Origin: Sunxiuqinia sp965230765
GTDB taxonomy: Bacteria > Bacteroidota > Bacteroidia > Bacteroidales > Prolixibacteraceae
NCBI GenBank assembly: GCA_965230765.1
Contig: CBDDLR010000002.1
Location: forward strand, 248,001-312,000
Length of the DNA: 64,000 nt
Direction of reading: 5' to 3'
The notes under the pieces were generated by a model. The model searched no databases. It was not told where the DNA came from and saw nothing but the letters and a program-made list of their open reading frames with translations. The translations under genes were made by a program, and so were the position numbers. Shown piece after piece: positions 1 through 7,410 of this stretch; within the stretch, counting starts at the first letter, position 1; each line of letters opens with the position of its first letter.

Positions 1-2
1 TT

Positions 3-353
3 ACTGCAGAGCCAAAAGATGTGTATAACGCATTAACCAATAAATTTATGCTCGAAATTTGGACAGGCGAAACTGCCATTATGGAAGAGAAAGAAGATAC
101 TGAGTTTTCGCTTTGGGATGGTAGTATTTGTGGGAAAAACCTGGAGTTTGTAAAAGATCATAAGATTGTTCAGGAATGGTATTTTGGGGAACAGGAAGAA
201 GCTTCAATTGTGACCATTAAACTTCATGCTGAAAAGAATGGCACAAGCATGGAGGTAAAACATACGAATATTCCTGACGAAGCCTATGATAACATTGCTG
301 AAGGCTGGACTGAAGACTATTTTAATGCGATGAACGAATTGTTCGAGCAATAG
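3..353 (+). CDS. SRPBCC / AHSA1-like domain protein (5' end outside window)
   Basis: The frame is open from the left edge and reads TAEPKDVYNALTN before the first possible GTG at 21, so the true start lies upstream and this is the C-terminal part. The opening resembles the 'APPEEVYxALTD' strand/helix of the START-like SRPBCC fold. The middle carries an 'EWYFGEQEEASIVTIKL' strand and the end a 'GWTEDYFNAMNELFE' helix, typical of activator of Hsp90 ATPase 1 (AHSA1) homologues. Bacterial members are small cytoplasmic hydrophobic-ligand folds with mostly unknown partners. The assignment to fold is good; the ligand is unknown. Confidence 0.75.
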   Translation, partial: TAEPKDVYNALTNKFMLEIWTGETAIMEEKEDTEFSLWDGSICGKNLEFVKDHKIVQEWYFGEQEEASIVTIKLHAEKNGTSMEVKHTNIPDEAYDNIAEGWTEDYFNAMNELFEQ

Positions 354-456
354 CAGCTAACGTTTTTCATGTTTAATTTTCATTAACTGTTGAAGCCTGA
401 TTATTAAAAAGGTTCTTCAATCTGCGACTATTGGTTTTCTTTATCAATAAAAAACT

Positions 457-1359
457 ATGTGGATATTTCTGGCACTTTCATCGGCCTTTGTATTGGGAAT
501 TTATGAGGTGTTCAAGAAGCTTTCGGTTCACGAAAATGCGGTATTCCCGGTTTTGTTTTTTTCCAGTCTTACAGCTGGTATTTTTGTATTACCATTTATC
601 GTTGGTTCAATTTATTTTTCTGAATTTTTCATTTCGATAAAGTTATTTGTTCCTTCAATAAGCTTGCAGGAACATTTATTAATTTTATTAAAAACTGCTA
701 TCGTGGTATGTAGTTGGATATTCGCTTTTTTTGCATTAAAACATCTGCCAATCACAATTGTCGCGCCCATTCGTTCCACAAGCCCATTGTGGACTTTGAT
801 CGGCGCACTTATCATATTTCAGGAAAAATTGAACCTTATGCAGTGGGCTGGTGTAATTACTACACTACTTTTTTTCTATTTGCTGTCCACGGCTGGTAAA
901 TTGGAAGGAATTCATTTTAGAAAAAACAAATGGGTGTTCTTTATTATTGCTGCCACTTTATTTTCGGCAACCAGTGGCTTGTATGATAAGTTTATAATTC
1001 GTGAAGTAGACCGACTTGCCGTTCAGGCATGGTTTTCAGTATATCAGGTTTTTCTATTAGGACCAATTCTGGCCGTTACCCGTTTTTCACAGAAAAAAGA
1101 AAAACGCATACCCTTTGAATGGCGGTGGGCAATTCCTGCCATAGCAGGGTTTTTATTGATTGCTGATTACCTCTATTTTTACTCACTCGATTTTGAGGAC
1201 GCCATGATTTCAATAATTTCGGCGATTCGGCGGGGAGGAGTAATTGTGGCGTTCGCAACCGGGGCAATATTGTTTAAAGAACAAAATATTAAACGCAAGG
1301 GTGTTTACCTTTTAGGTATATTGACCGGGATTCTACTAATCAGTTTTGGAAGTATTTAA
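457..1359 (+). CDS. EamA/DMT-family transporter
   Basis: This 300-residue inner-membrane protein is almost entirely hydrophobic, with about ten predicted transmembrane segments in two repeats of five, the usual EamA (drug/metabolite transporter) size and layout. The first repeat ends near 'PIRSTSPLWTLIGALIIFQEKLNLMQWAGV' and the second near 'AIRRGGVIVAFATGAILFKEQNIKRKGVYLLG', the characteristic EamA repeat ends. The substrate cannot be read from sequence. ATG at 457 begins at the first helix. An upstream overlapping frame is a shadow. Confidence 0.85.
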   Translation: MWIFLALSSAFVLGIYEVFKKLSVHENAVFPVLFFSSLTAGIFVLPFIVGSIYFSEFFISIKLFVPSISLQEHLLILLKTAIVVCSWIFAFFALKHLPITIVAPIRSTSPLWTLIGALIIFQEKLNLMQWAGVITTLLFFYLLSTAGKLEGIHFRKNKWVFFIIAATLFSATSGLYDKFIIREVDRLAVQAWFSVYQVFLLGPILAVTRFSQKKEKRIPFEWRWAIPAIAGFLLIADYLYFYSLDFEDAMISIISAIRRGGVIVAFATGAILFKEQNIKRKGVYLLGILTGILLISFGSI

Positions 1360-1430
1360 AACATACAACTTCTCGAACCGATTTTTGTTATCCATTTTAT
1401 GATATTCAAGAATTAGCTTAGCTTTATAGT

Positions 1431-1940
1431 ATGGAATCTTTAGTCTTGTATCAGGGCGATATAACAGAGATGCATGTTGATGTGATTGTTAACGCAGCAA
1501 ATAAGTCATTGCTTGGTGGCGGGGGCGTTGACGGGGCAATTCACCGTGCGGCAGGTCCAAAACTTCTTGAAGAATGTAAAACGCTGAAAGGTTGTGAAAC
1601 CGGAGAGGCCAAAATTACTTCGGCATACAGGCTGCCGTGTAAATATGTAATTCATGCGGTAGGCCCTGTTTGGTATGGTGGAAAGATTGATGAAAGGGAA
1701 AAATTAGCTTCTGCATATAAACGAAGTTTAGAGATCGCTGCTGAGCATAAATTAAAAACAATTGCATTTCCAAATATTAGTACCGGGGTGTATCATTTCC
1801 CAAAAGATTTAGCTGCAGAAATAGCTATAAAAACTGTGAGGGAATTTTTGCAAAACGAGAATTCGTTGGAACAGGTTTTCTTTTGTATTTTTGATGACGA
1901 AAATTATAGGATATACGAAGATTTGTTAAGCGATTTGTAA
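1431..1940 (+). CDS. Macrodomain protein, O-acetyl-ADP-ribose deacetylase type
   Basis: This is a compact 169-aa single macrodomain. It shows the YmdB/MacroD signatures: GDIT near residue 10, the ADP-ribose-binding VNAANKSLLGGGGVDGAIH block around residues 22-42, and the loop FPNISTGVYHFP around 115-126. Enzymes of this class hydrolyse O-acetyl-ADP-ribose, and often mono-ADP-ribosyl esters on proteins, in the cytoplasm. It has the usual length for the family and looks complete. It stands between a transporter and a sensor kinase with no clear operon partner. Confidence 0.9.
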   Translation: MESLVLYQGDITEMHVDVIVNAANKSLLGGGGVDGAIHRAAGPKLLEECKTLKGCETGEAKITSAYRLPCKYVIHAVGPVWYGGKIDEREKLASAYKRSLEIAAEHKLKTIAFPNISTGVYHFPKDLAAEIAIKTVREFLQNENSLEQVFFCIFDDENYRIYEDLLSDL

Positions 1941-1974
1941 ACCCCTGCTATAAATTGAAAAAGGACTACTCTCA

Positions 1975-4407
1975 ATGAGAAGAATGAGGATTGAAATTCA
2001 GGTGACATTGCTGGCCATTTTTATTTTGGTGGTAGTTTTTATGTCTGTTTATCTGGTTTATCAGAGTCTTTCGCAAATTGTCAATTCCATTCATAAAGAA
2101 GCTCGGCCAGACACACAGCTAATATGGGTGAAAGAGGTAGCATCCCAATTGACGGAGGTTGAGAATACAGTAAAGATTTATACGCTCAGTAATGATAAAG
2201 AATACCTGGATTCTTATGAGAGCCTAAACCTTTCGATCGAGGAAAAACTTGATTTTCTTCAAAGCCTCAATGAAGTTGATGAACAAAGTCAGGTTTTTAT
2301 CGACTCCATGGAAGTATTGACGATTCAAAAGTTGGAGATATGGTCAGATATGTTGGATGTTCATTTCTCAAAAGCCGATGCATCAACAACTTTCTCTGAA
2401 TATTACGAAAAGTTAGATACAACCGAGGTTGTAAAGGATACACTTTATTTTGAGGAGCCTGTTCAGGAAGAGAAGAGAAAGGGTATTTTTAGAAAAATAT
2501 TTGGTGGGAAAAAGAAAGAGAAGGTTGAGCCAAAACCCATTATTGTTGATAAAGTTGTTCCAAAAGAAAATATTAAGGCTGAAATTGAAGCCATTGAAGA
2601 AGAAATTGCATCTAATACCCAGTTAATTGCGGCAAGGGAAACGGAGCTGCTTCAGGAAAATATTTTGGTGACCGGTTTGTTGCAAGATGTGATTACCAAG
2701 TTGGAGCAGATCGAGCAGCAAAAGTTAATTCGTAAAACCCAGGATGCTGATTTATTGGCCGACATAACCTACAAGCGTCTGGCAATGTTTACTGGTGCGG
2801 CAGTTGTTTTAATGATCCTGGTTTTATTACTTTTCTATCGCGATTTGAGAAAATCGAGATCATACCAGCGCTTATTGCAAAAAGCAAAAATTGAGGCTGA
2901 AAAGCTGGCACGTGCCAAAGAGCTGTTTGTTGCTACAGTGAGCCATGAAATGAGAAACCCGGTAAATGCGATTTATGGACTAACTGAACAGCTGTTGAGA
3001 AGGCGACATGATTCTAAAACGCAAAAAGATATTGATGTCATCCATAAATCAACGCGACATTTGATAACATTGGTTAATGACACATTCGATTTCTCCAAAA
3101 TTGAAAATCAAAAACTTCAGCTTGAACCTGTTGACTTTTTATTGGACGAACTGCTGGATGACCTGATTATTTACAATAAGCGAAATGCGCTTCAAAAAGG
3201 CATTCAATTGGTTCTTGATAAAGAAGGTACTGATGGTTTGGTTGTCTTTGCTGATCCGGTTCGTATAAAGCAAATTCTGCTTAACCTGCTTACAAATGCC
3301 ATTAAATTTACTGATGAGGGCAAAGTGATTTTAAAGGTTCGTCGTGATGATTATTCTGATTCGGTTACCCTTAATTTTGACATTATTGATACTGGTATTG
3401 GCATTCCCGAAGGAAACCTGGAGCTTATTTTCAAGGACTTTGTCCAGTTGGAAACCGACGTGAACAAAAAGTCAGAAGGCACTGGTTTAGGGCTCTATCT
3501 GGTTAAGCGCCTTGTTGATCTTTTGGGCGGGATTATTTCTGTAAAAAGCCAGCAAGGGGTCGGGACTACATTTACGTTTAACTTACCTGTTCCAAAGGGT
3601 AATCCGATTAATGTACAGTCATTGAAGCCAGGGGTAAATATCCCAGAGGAACTGAAAAAGATCAATATCCTGATTGTTGATGATGAGGAGTTTAACAGGC
3701 ATTTTTTGAAGAATATCCTTAATAATTGGGGATTAAAATACACTGAAGTTGTTAATGGTAGGGAGGCTGTTGATATTACCGGGCAGCAAACTTTTGACCT
3801 GATTCTGATGGATATTCGTATGCCTGAGATGAACGGCTTTGAAGCAGCCGAAAGGATTAAAGCAAGAAACTATCCTGCAAAAATAATCGCCTTGACCGCT
3901 GACAAGCAGGATGGTAACCTGAAAAAGTATGAAGATGCCGGGTTCGACAGTTTTCTTCATAAACCATTTGCAGAGAAAGATTTGTTGAAAACTATCCAGG
4001 AATCGTTGGGTGCATCCGAAGCTGAAGAGGAACAAATTCAGAAAGAAACTGATATTGAAAAAGCGGTAAGCATTGAAGATTTGGAACAGATGGCGAACGG
4101 AGATCGGATTTTTATGCGTGAAATGATTACCATATTCATCAGCACGAACAGGAACAATATGGAATCTTTGCTTCAAAATCTTGATGCTCAGAATTGGGAT
4201 GAAATCGCAGACATTGCACACAAAATGGCAACTCCTGCAAAGCACATGAACCTTAAAGAAATTTATTCACGAATAAAAAAGATTCAGGAACTGGCAGAAA
4301 ATGGGCACGATCAAAAGGAAATAACTTCTCATGTTTCGTTTTTGCAGGAAGAAATGAATGCAGTAAATAAATATTTCTCGAAGTTGTTAACTGAAATGGA
4401 CGCTTAA
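1975..4407 (+). CDS. Hybrid sensor histidine kinase with REC and HPt domains
   Basis: The 810-aa membrane sensor has TM1 at about residues 8-30 and TM2 at about 266-290, enclosing a mostly helical, coiled-coil sensor region. Then follow HisKA (SHEMRNPVNA, His about 324), HATPase_c (N box about 436, DTGIGIP about 472, GTGLGLYL about 502), a receiver domain about 562-680 (LILMDIRMPE, Asp about 612) and an HPt domain about 710-810 (DIAHKMATP, His about 749). It therefore carries a full phosphorelay that can hand phosphate to a separate regulator, probably the sigma-54 activator 100 bp downstream. Odd: the segment between the two TM helices holds a strongly basic stretch around residues 163-190, unusual for a periplasmic loop. 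Confidence 0.92.
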   Translation: MRRMRIEIQVTLLAIFILVVVFMSVYLVYQSLSQIVNSIHKEARPDTQLIWVKEVASQLTEVENTVKIYTLSNDKEYLDSYESLNLSIEEKLDFLQSLNEVDEQSQVFIDSMEVLTIQKLEIWSDMLDVHFSKADASTTFSEYYEKLDTTEVVKDTLYFEEPVQEEKRKGIFRKIFGGKKKEKVEPKPIIVDKVVPKENIKAEIEAIEEEIASNTQLIAARETELLQENILVTGLLQDVITKLEQIEQQKLIRKTQDADLLADITYKRLAMFTGAAVVLMILVLLLFYRDLRKSRSYQRLLQKAKIEAEKLARAKELFVATVSHEMRNPVNAIYGLTEQLLRRRHDSKTQKDIDVIHKSTRHLITLVNDTFDFSKIENQKLQLEPVDFLLDELLDDLIIYNKRNALQKGIQLVLDKEGTDGLVVFADPVRIKQILLNLLTNAIKFTDEGKVILKVRRDDYSDSVTLNFDIIDTGIGIPEGNLELIFKDFVQLETDVNKKSEGTGLGLYLVKRLVDLLGGIISVKSQQGVGTTFTFNLPVPKGNPINVQSLKPGVNIPEELKKINILIVDDEEFNRHFLKNILNNWGLKYTEVVNGREAVDITGQQTFDLILMDIRMPEMNGFEAAERIKARNYPAKIIALTADKQDGNLKKYEDAGFDSFLHKPFAEKDLLKTIQESLGASEAEEEQIQKETDIEKAVSIEDLEQMANGDRIFMREMITIFISTNRNNMESLLQNLDAQNWDEIADIAHKMATPAKHMNLKEIYSRIKKIQELAENGHDQKEITSHVSFLQEEMNAVNKYFSKLLTEMDA

Positions 4408-4507
4408 GTCATCATTCTGAAATCTCGTTTTTTAGATCATAATCCATAAATATTTTTTATTTTTAAGTTATTAGACAGTCCATTATTTCGTATGATTAAA
4501 CTTTTAC

Positions 4508-5857
4508 ATGGAATCAAAAGCCTTTAAAATTTTTGTAGTTGAAGATGATGAGTGGTACAGCCGCTTGTTGGTTCACAATCTTTCATTAATCCCAGATTAT
4601 GAGATTCAGTCATTTGCAAACGGAAAAGATTGTATTCAGAACCTGAATCAAAATCCGGATGTTATCACGCTCGATTATCGATTACCCGATATGAAAGGGC
4701 TCGAAGTACTGAAGCAAGTCAAAGAGATCAATGAAGATATTCAGGTGGTTTTAATCTCCGAACAAGATGATATTGAGGTGGTCGTTGAATTGCTGAAGCA
4801 AGGGGCTTACGATTACATTGTAAAGTCAAAAGATATTCGTGAACGCTTGCTAAATACAATAAATAATATACGGAAAGGTGTCAAGCTGAGAAATGAAATC
4901 CAATCACTTCGGAAAGAGGTTCGCAAAAAGTACAGCTATCAAAATACAATTATTGGGAATAGCCCGGCTTCTAAGCGTGTTTTTGATTTGATTGAAAAAG
5001 CAACCAGAACAAATATAACTGTTTCTGTTACTGGTGAAACTGGAACTGGTAAAGAGCTGGTTGCAAAGGCAATCCATTATAATTCGAAAAATGCTAAAAA
5101 GCCATTTATTGCTGTAAATGTTGCTGCTATTCCAAAGGATTTAATTGAAAGCGAACTGTTTGGTCACGAGAAAGGATCGTTTACCGGCGCATCAGCTAGG
5201 CGGATTGGTAAATTTGAAGAAGCCGATAAAGGAACGTTGTTCCTCGATGAAGTCGCAGAGATGGATATCTCACTCCAGGCAAAATTGTTAAGGGCTTTGC
5301 AGGAAAAAGAAATTATTCGAATTGGCAGCAATAACCCAATTAAGACCGATTGTCGGATCATAATTGCAACCAATAAAAACCTAAATGAAGAGGTTAAAAA
5401 GGGTAATTTCAGGCAAGACCTGTATTACCGTTTAATTGGACTTCCGGTTGAGTTACCTCCACTGCGCCACCGGGGAAATGATGTTATTCTGATGGCTGAC
5501 CATTTTATCAAACAGTTTTGCAAAGAAAATGGATTGGAAAAAAAGACCCTGCACTCGCAGGCGGTTAGTAAGCTATTAGCTTATTCATTTCCAGGCAACG
5601 TTCGGGAATTAAAATCAGTAATCGAGCTGGCTGTAACCTTGTCTGATGAACATGAGATTGATGCAGACAGTTTGATATTTGGAACGAGTGGTGAAGATGC
5701 CGATATTATGAATGATGAGATGACATTGCGTGAGTTTGAGATTCGGCTTGTTCAGAAATACCTTAAAAAATACGACAATAATACCAAGCTGGTTGCTGAG
5801 AAGTTGGATATCGGAGTTGCCACGATTTACCGCATGTTGAAGGAGGCAAAATCATAG
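4508..5857 (+). CDS. Sigma-54-dependent response regulator (NtrC family)
   Basis: The 449-aa protein has three domains. A receiver comes first (VVEDDE start, ITLDYRLPD with acceptor Asp about 56). The AAA+ sigma-54 activator domain follows, with Walker A GETGTGKE (Lys about 182), the sigma-54 contact loop GSFTGA about 223-228 and Walker B GTLFLDEVAEM. A Fis-type helix-turn-helix closes the protein (TKLVAEKLDIGVATIYRML). It is a cytoplasmic activator that remodels RNA polymerase-sigma54 when phosphorylated. It lies 100 bp after the hybrid kinase, the likely phosphodonor. A consensus -24/-12 promoter stands 130 bp beyond its stop, so the next gene is a probable target. Confidence 0.95.
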   Translation: MESKAFKIFVVEDDEWYSRLLVHNLSLIPDYEIQSFANGKDCIQNLNQNPDVITLDYRLPDMKGLEVLKQVKEINEDIQVVLISEQDDIEVVVELLKQGAYDYIVKSKDIRERLLNTINNIRKGVKLRNEIQSLRKEVRKKYSYQNTIIGNSPASKRVFDLIEKATRTNITVSVTGETGTGKELVAKAIHYNSKNAKKPFIAVNVAAIPKDLIESELFGHEKGSFTGASARRIGKFEEADKGTLFLDEVAEMDISLQAKLLRALQEKEIIRIGSNNPIKTDCRIIIATNKNLNEEVKKGNFRQDLYYRLIGLPVELPPLRHRGNDVILMADHFIKQFCKENGLEKKTLHSQAVSKLLAYSFPGNVRELKSVIELAVTLSDEHEIDADSLIFGTSGEDADIMNDEMTLREFEIRLVQKYLKKYDNNTKLVAEKLDIGVATIYRMLKEAKS

Positions 5858-5988
5858 TCCTTTTTATGGCTCAACTTCCTGTTAATCAATCAATCTGAAA
5901 TGTGAATTATCATTTTGATAATTTGAGTGCACATTGTGTCTTTTTTTAAATTGCTCATCCCTAGTCAGTTGTTATTGTTTTTGTTTTC

Positions 5989-6004
5989 TGGCATGTGTAT
6001 TGCT
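5989..6004 (+). promoter_or_regulatory. Sigma-54 (-24/-12) promoter
   Basis: TGGCAT-GTGTA-TTGCT matches the sigma-54 consensus TGGCAC-N5-TTGCW with correct GG-to-GC spacing. It sits between the sigma-54 activator gene and the coiled-coil protein gene at 6054, giving a start site near 6015 and a leader of about 40 nt with a GGAGA-like ribosome site near 6041. Confidence 0.75.
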
Positions 6005-6053
6005 AAATGCCTACTTATATTAATATTGGTTAATAGCGTAGGAGATAAACAAA

Positions 6054-6968
6054 ATGGACAAAAACAGGAAAAGCCAGTTAACAACGATAGCAGTTGCTTT
6101 AGTAATCATTTTAATTGGAACGGCTGGTGCAATTTATTTTTACACCCAAAAGCAACACGAACTTTCCACTCTGCAAAACAAGAACTATAATCTTAATGAA
6201 GTAATTTCCGAACGCGACTCAGTGGTAAATGAGTTGGTTTCTGCTTTTGATGAAATTGAAACAAACCTTCAACAAATCAGGGAAAAAAGAAACCAACTAT
6301 CAATTGACACAAAGGGCGAGGGAAATAGAAATAGAAAACAATTTATCATCGATGAAATCAATTCGATGAATGAAATGATTGAGAATAGCCGTAACAGGAT
6401 TGCTGAGCTGGAGAAGAAGCTTAAGAATTCGGGATTCCACTTAAATTCATTCAAGAAAAAAATAGCCCAGTTGAGTAAAACGGTTGAAGAACAAAATTCT
6501 CAAATTGTATTGCTTACTACTGAACTGGAGAAGAAAGATACCTTATTGGCTGACCTGAGTGATAAGATTGGCGAAATGGAAACTGAAATTGCGATCCAGT
6601 CAGATGAAATTGAAAGTCAACTAAAAATCATTGAAGATAAAGAGGTTGAGCTGAATAAGGCGTACATGGCCTACGGAACTTATAAAGAATTGAAAGAGAA
6701 AGGTCTTCTTACAAAAGATGGTGGTTTCATGTGGATGGGAAGGCACACCGCTATTCAGGAAGATTTTGAGCAAGATTATTTTACAGAAATAAATATAAAA
6801 GACACCAAAGTTATTCCATTGCATGCTAAGAAAGCGGTTGTGGTTTCAGAACATCCAAATAGTTCCTATTCCTTGGTTGAAGAGGATGGAATGATCTCTT
6901 ATCTGAAAATCGACAATCCAGATGAATTTTGGAAGATTTCTAAATATGCTGTAATTGAAGTGAAATAG
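6054..6968 (+). CDS. Membrane-anchored coiled-coil protein of unknown function
   Basis: The 304-aa protein has one N-terminal membrane helix (residues about 9-31). A long charged heptad-rich coiled coil follows (about 35-220, rich in E, K, Q, N, with ELEKKLKN and VEEQNSQIVLLTTELEKKD). A small C-terminal globular domain comes last (about 225-304, starting GLLTKDGGFMWMGRH). Similar proteins occur across Bacteroidota without an assigned function. It is preceded by a sigma-54 promoter and followed by a terminator, so it is probably a single-gene unit controlled by the adjacent kinase/activator pair. A cell-envelope structural or stress role is inference only. Confidence 0.7.
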   Translation: MDKNRKSQLTTIAVALVIILIGTAGAIYFYTQKQHELSTLQNKNYNLNEVISERDSVVNELVSAFDEIETNLQQIREKRNQLSIDTKGEGNRNRKQFIIDEINSMNEMIENSRNRIAELEKKLKNSGFHLNSFKKKIAQLSKTVEEQNSQIVLLTTELEKKDTLLADLSDKIGEMETEIAIQSDEIESQLKIIEDKEVELNKAYMAYGTYKELKEKGLLTKDGGFMWMGRHTAIQEDFEQDYFTEINIKDTKVIPLHAKKAVVVSEHPNSSYSLVEEDGMISYLKIDNPDEFWKISKYAVIEVK

Positions 6969-7018
6969 TTAGTCTATACAAACAACAACAAATATACTTA
7001 TTAGCTTAGTTAGTTAAA

Positions 7019-7043
7019 GCTGTCCACATTGGGCAGTTTTTTT
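7019..7043 (+). terminator. Rho-independent terminator
   Basis: CTGTCC-ACATT-GGGCAG stem followed by seven T. It ends the coiled-coil protein unit. Confidence 0.75.
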
Positions 7044-7108
7044 GTTTTGTAAGGATAAACTAAATCAATTTATCGTTGTTTTAAAAATCAAACTTAAATG
7101 TATAAACA

Positions 7109-7345
7109 ATGGGTAAGCCAGACATAGCTGAAAAAGCACCTTTATTACTTGAAATGCAACCAGGAACTTATTATTGGTGTGCTTGTGGAAAAAGTAAAAA
7201 CCAACCTTATTGTGATGGTTCACATCAAGGTACGGAATTTGAGCCCAAAGCAGTGACCATTGATCAGGTTCAATCCGTTTTTTGGTGTCGTTGTAAACGT
7301 ACTGGAAACGCTCCTTTTTGTGATGGCACACATAAAGAGCTTTAG
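7109..7345 (+). CDS. CDGSH iron-sulfur domain protein (double motif)
   Basis: The 78-aa protein has two CDGSH-type motifs: CACGKSKNQPYCDGSH about residues 24-39 and CRCKRTGNAPFCDGTH about 60-75. Each supplies three Cys and one His, the ligands of a labile 2Fe-2S cluster as in mitoNEET-like proteins. Tandem-motif versions of this length are the usual bacterial form. It is probably a cytoplasmic redox or cluster-transfer protein. It stands alone between a terminator and a convergent sulfatase gene. Confidence 0.92.
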   Translation: MGKPDIAEKAPLLLEMQPGTYYWCACGKSKNQPYCDGSHQGTEFEPKAVTIDQVQSVFWCRCKRTGNAPFCDGTHKEL

Positions 7346-7410
7346 TCTTTAATACATCACAGTCTGTATCATTTCGTCAGAACTGTATTCAGGTAAAAAG
7401 TTGTAAAAGC

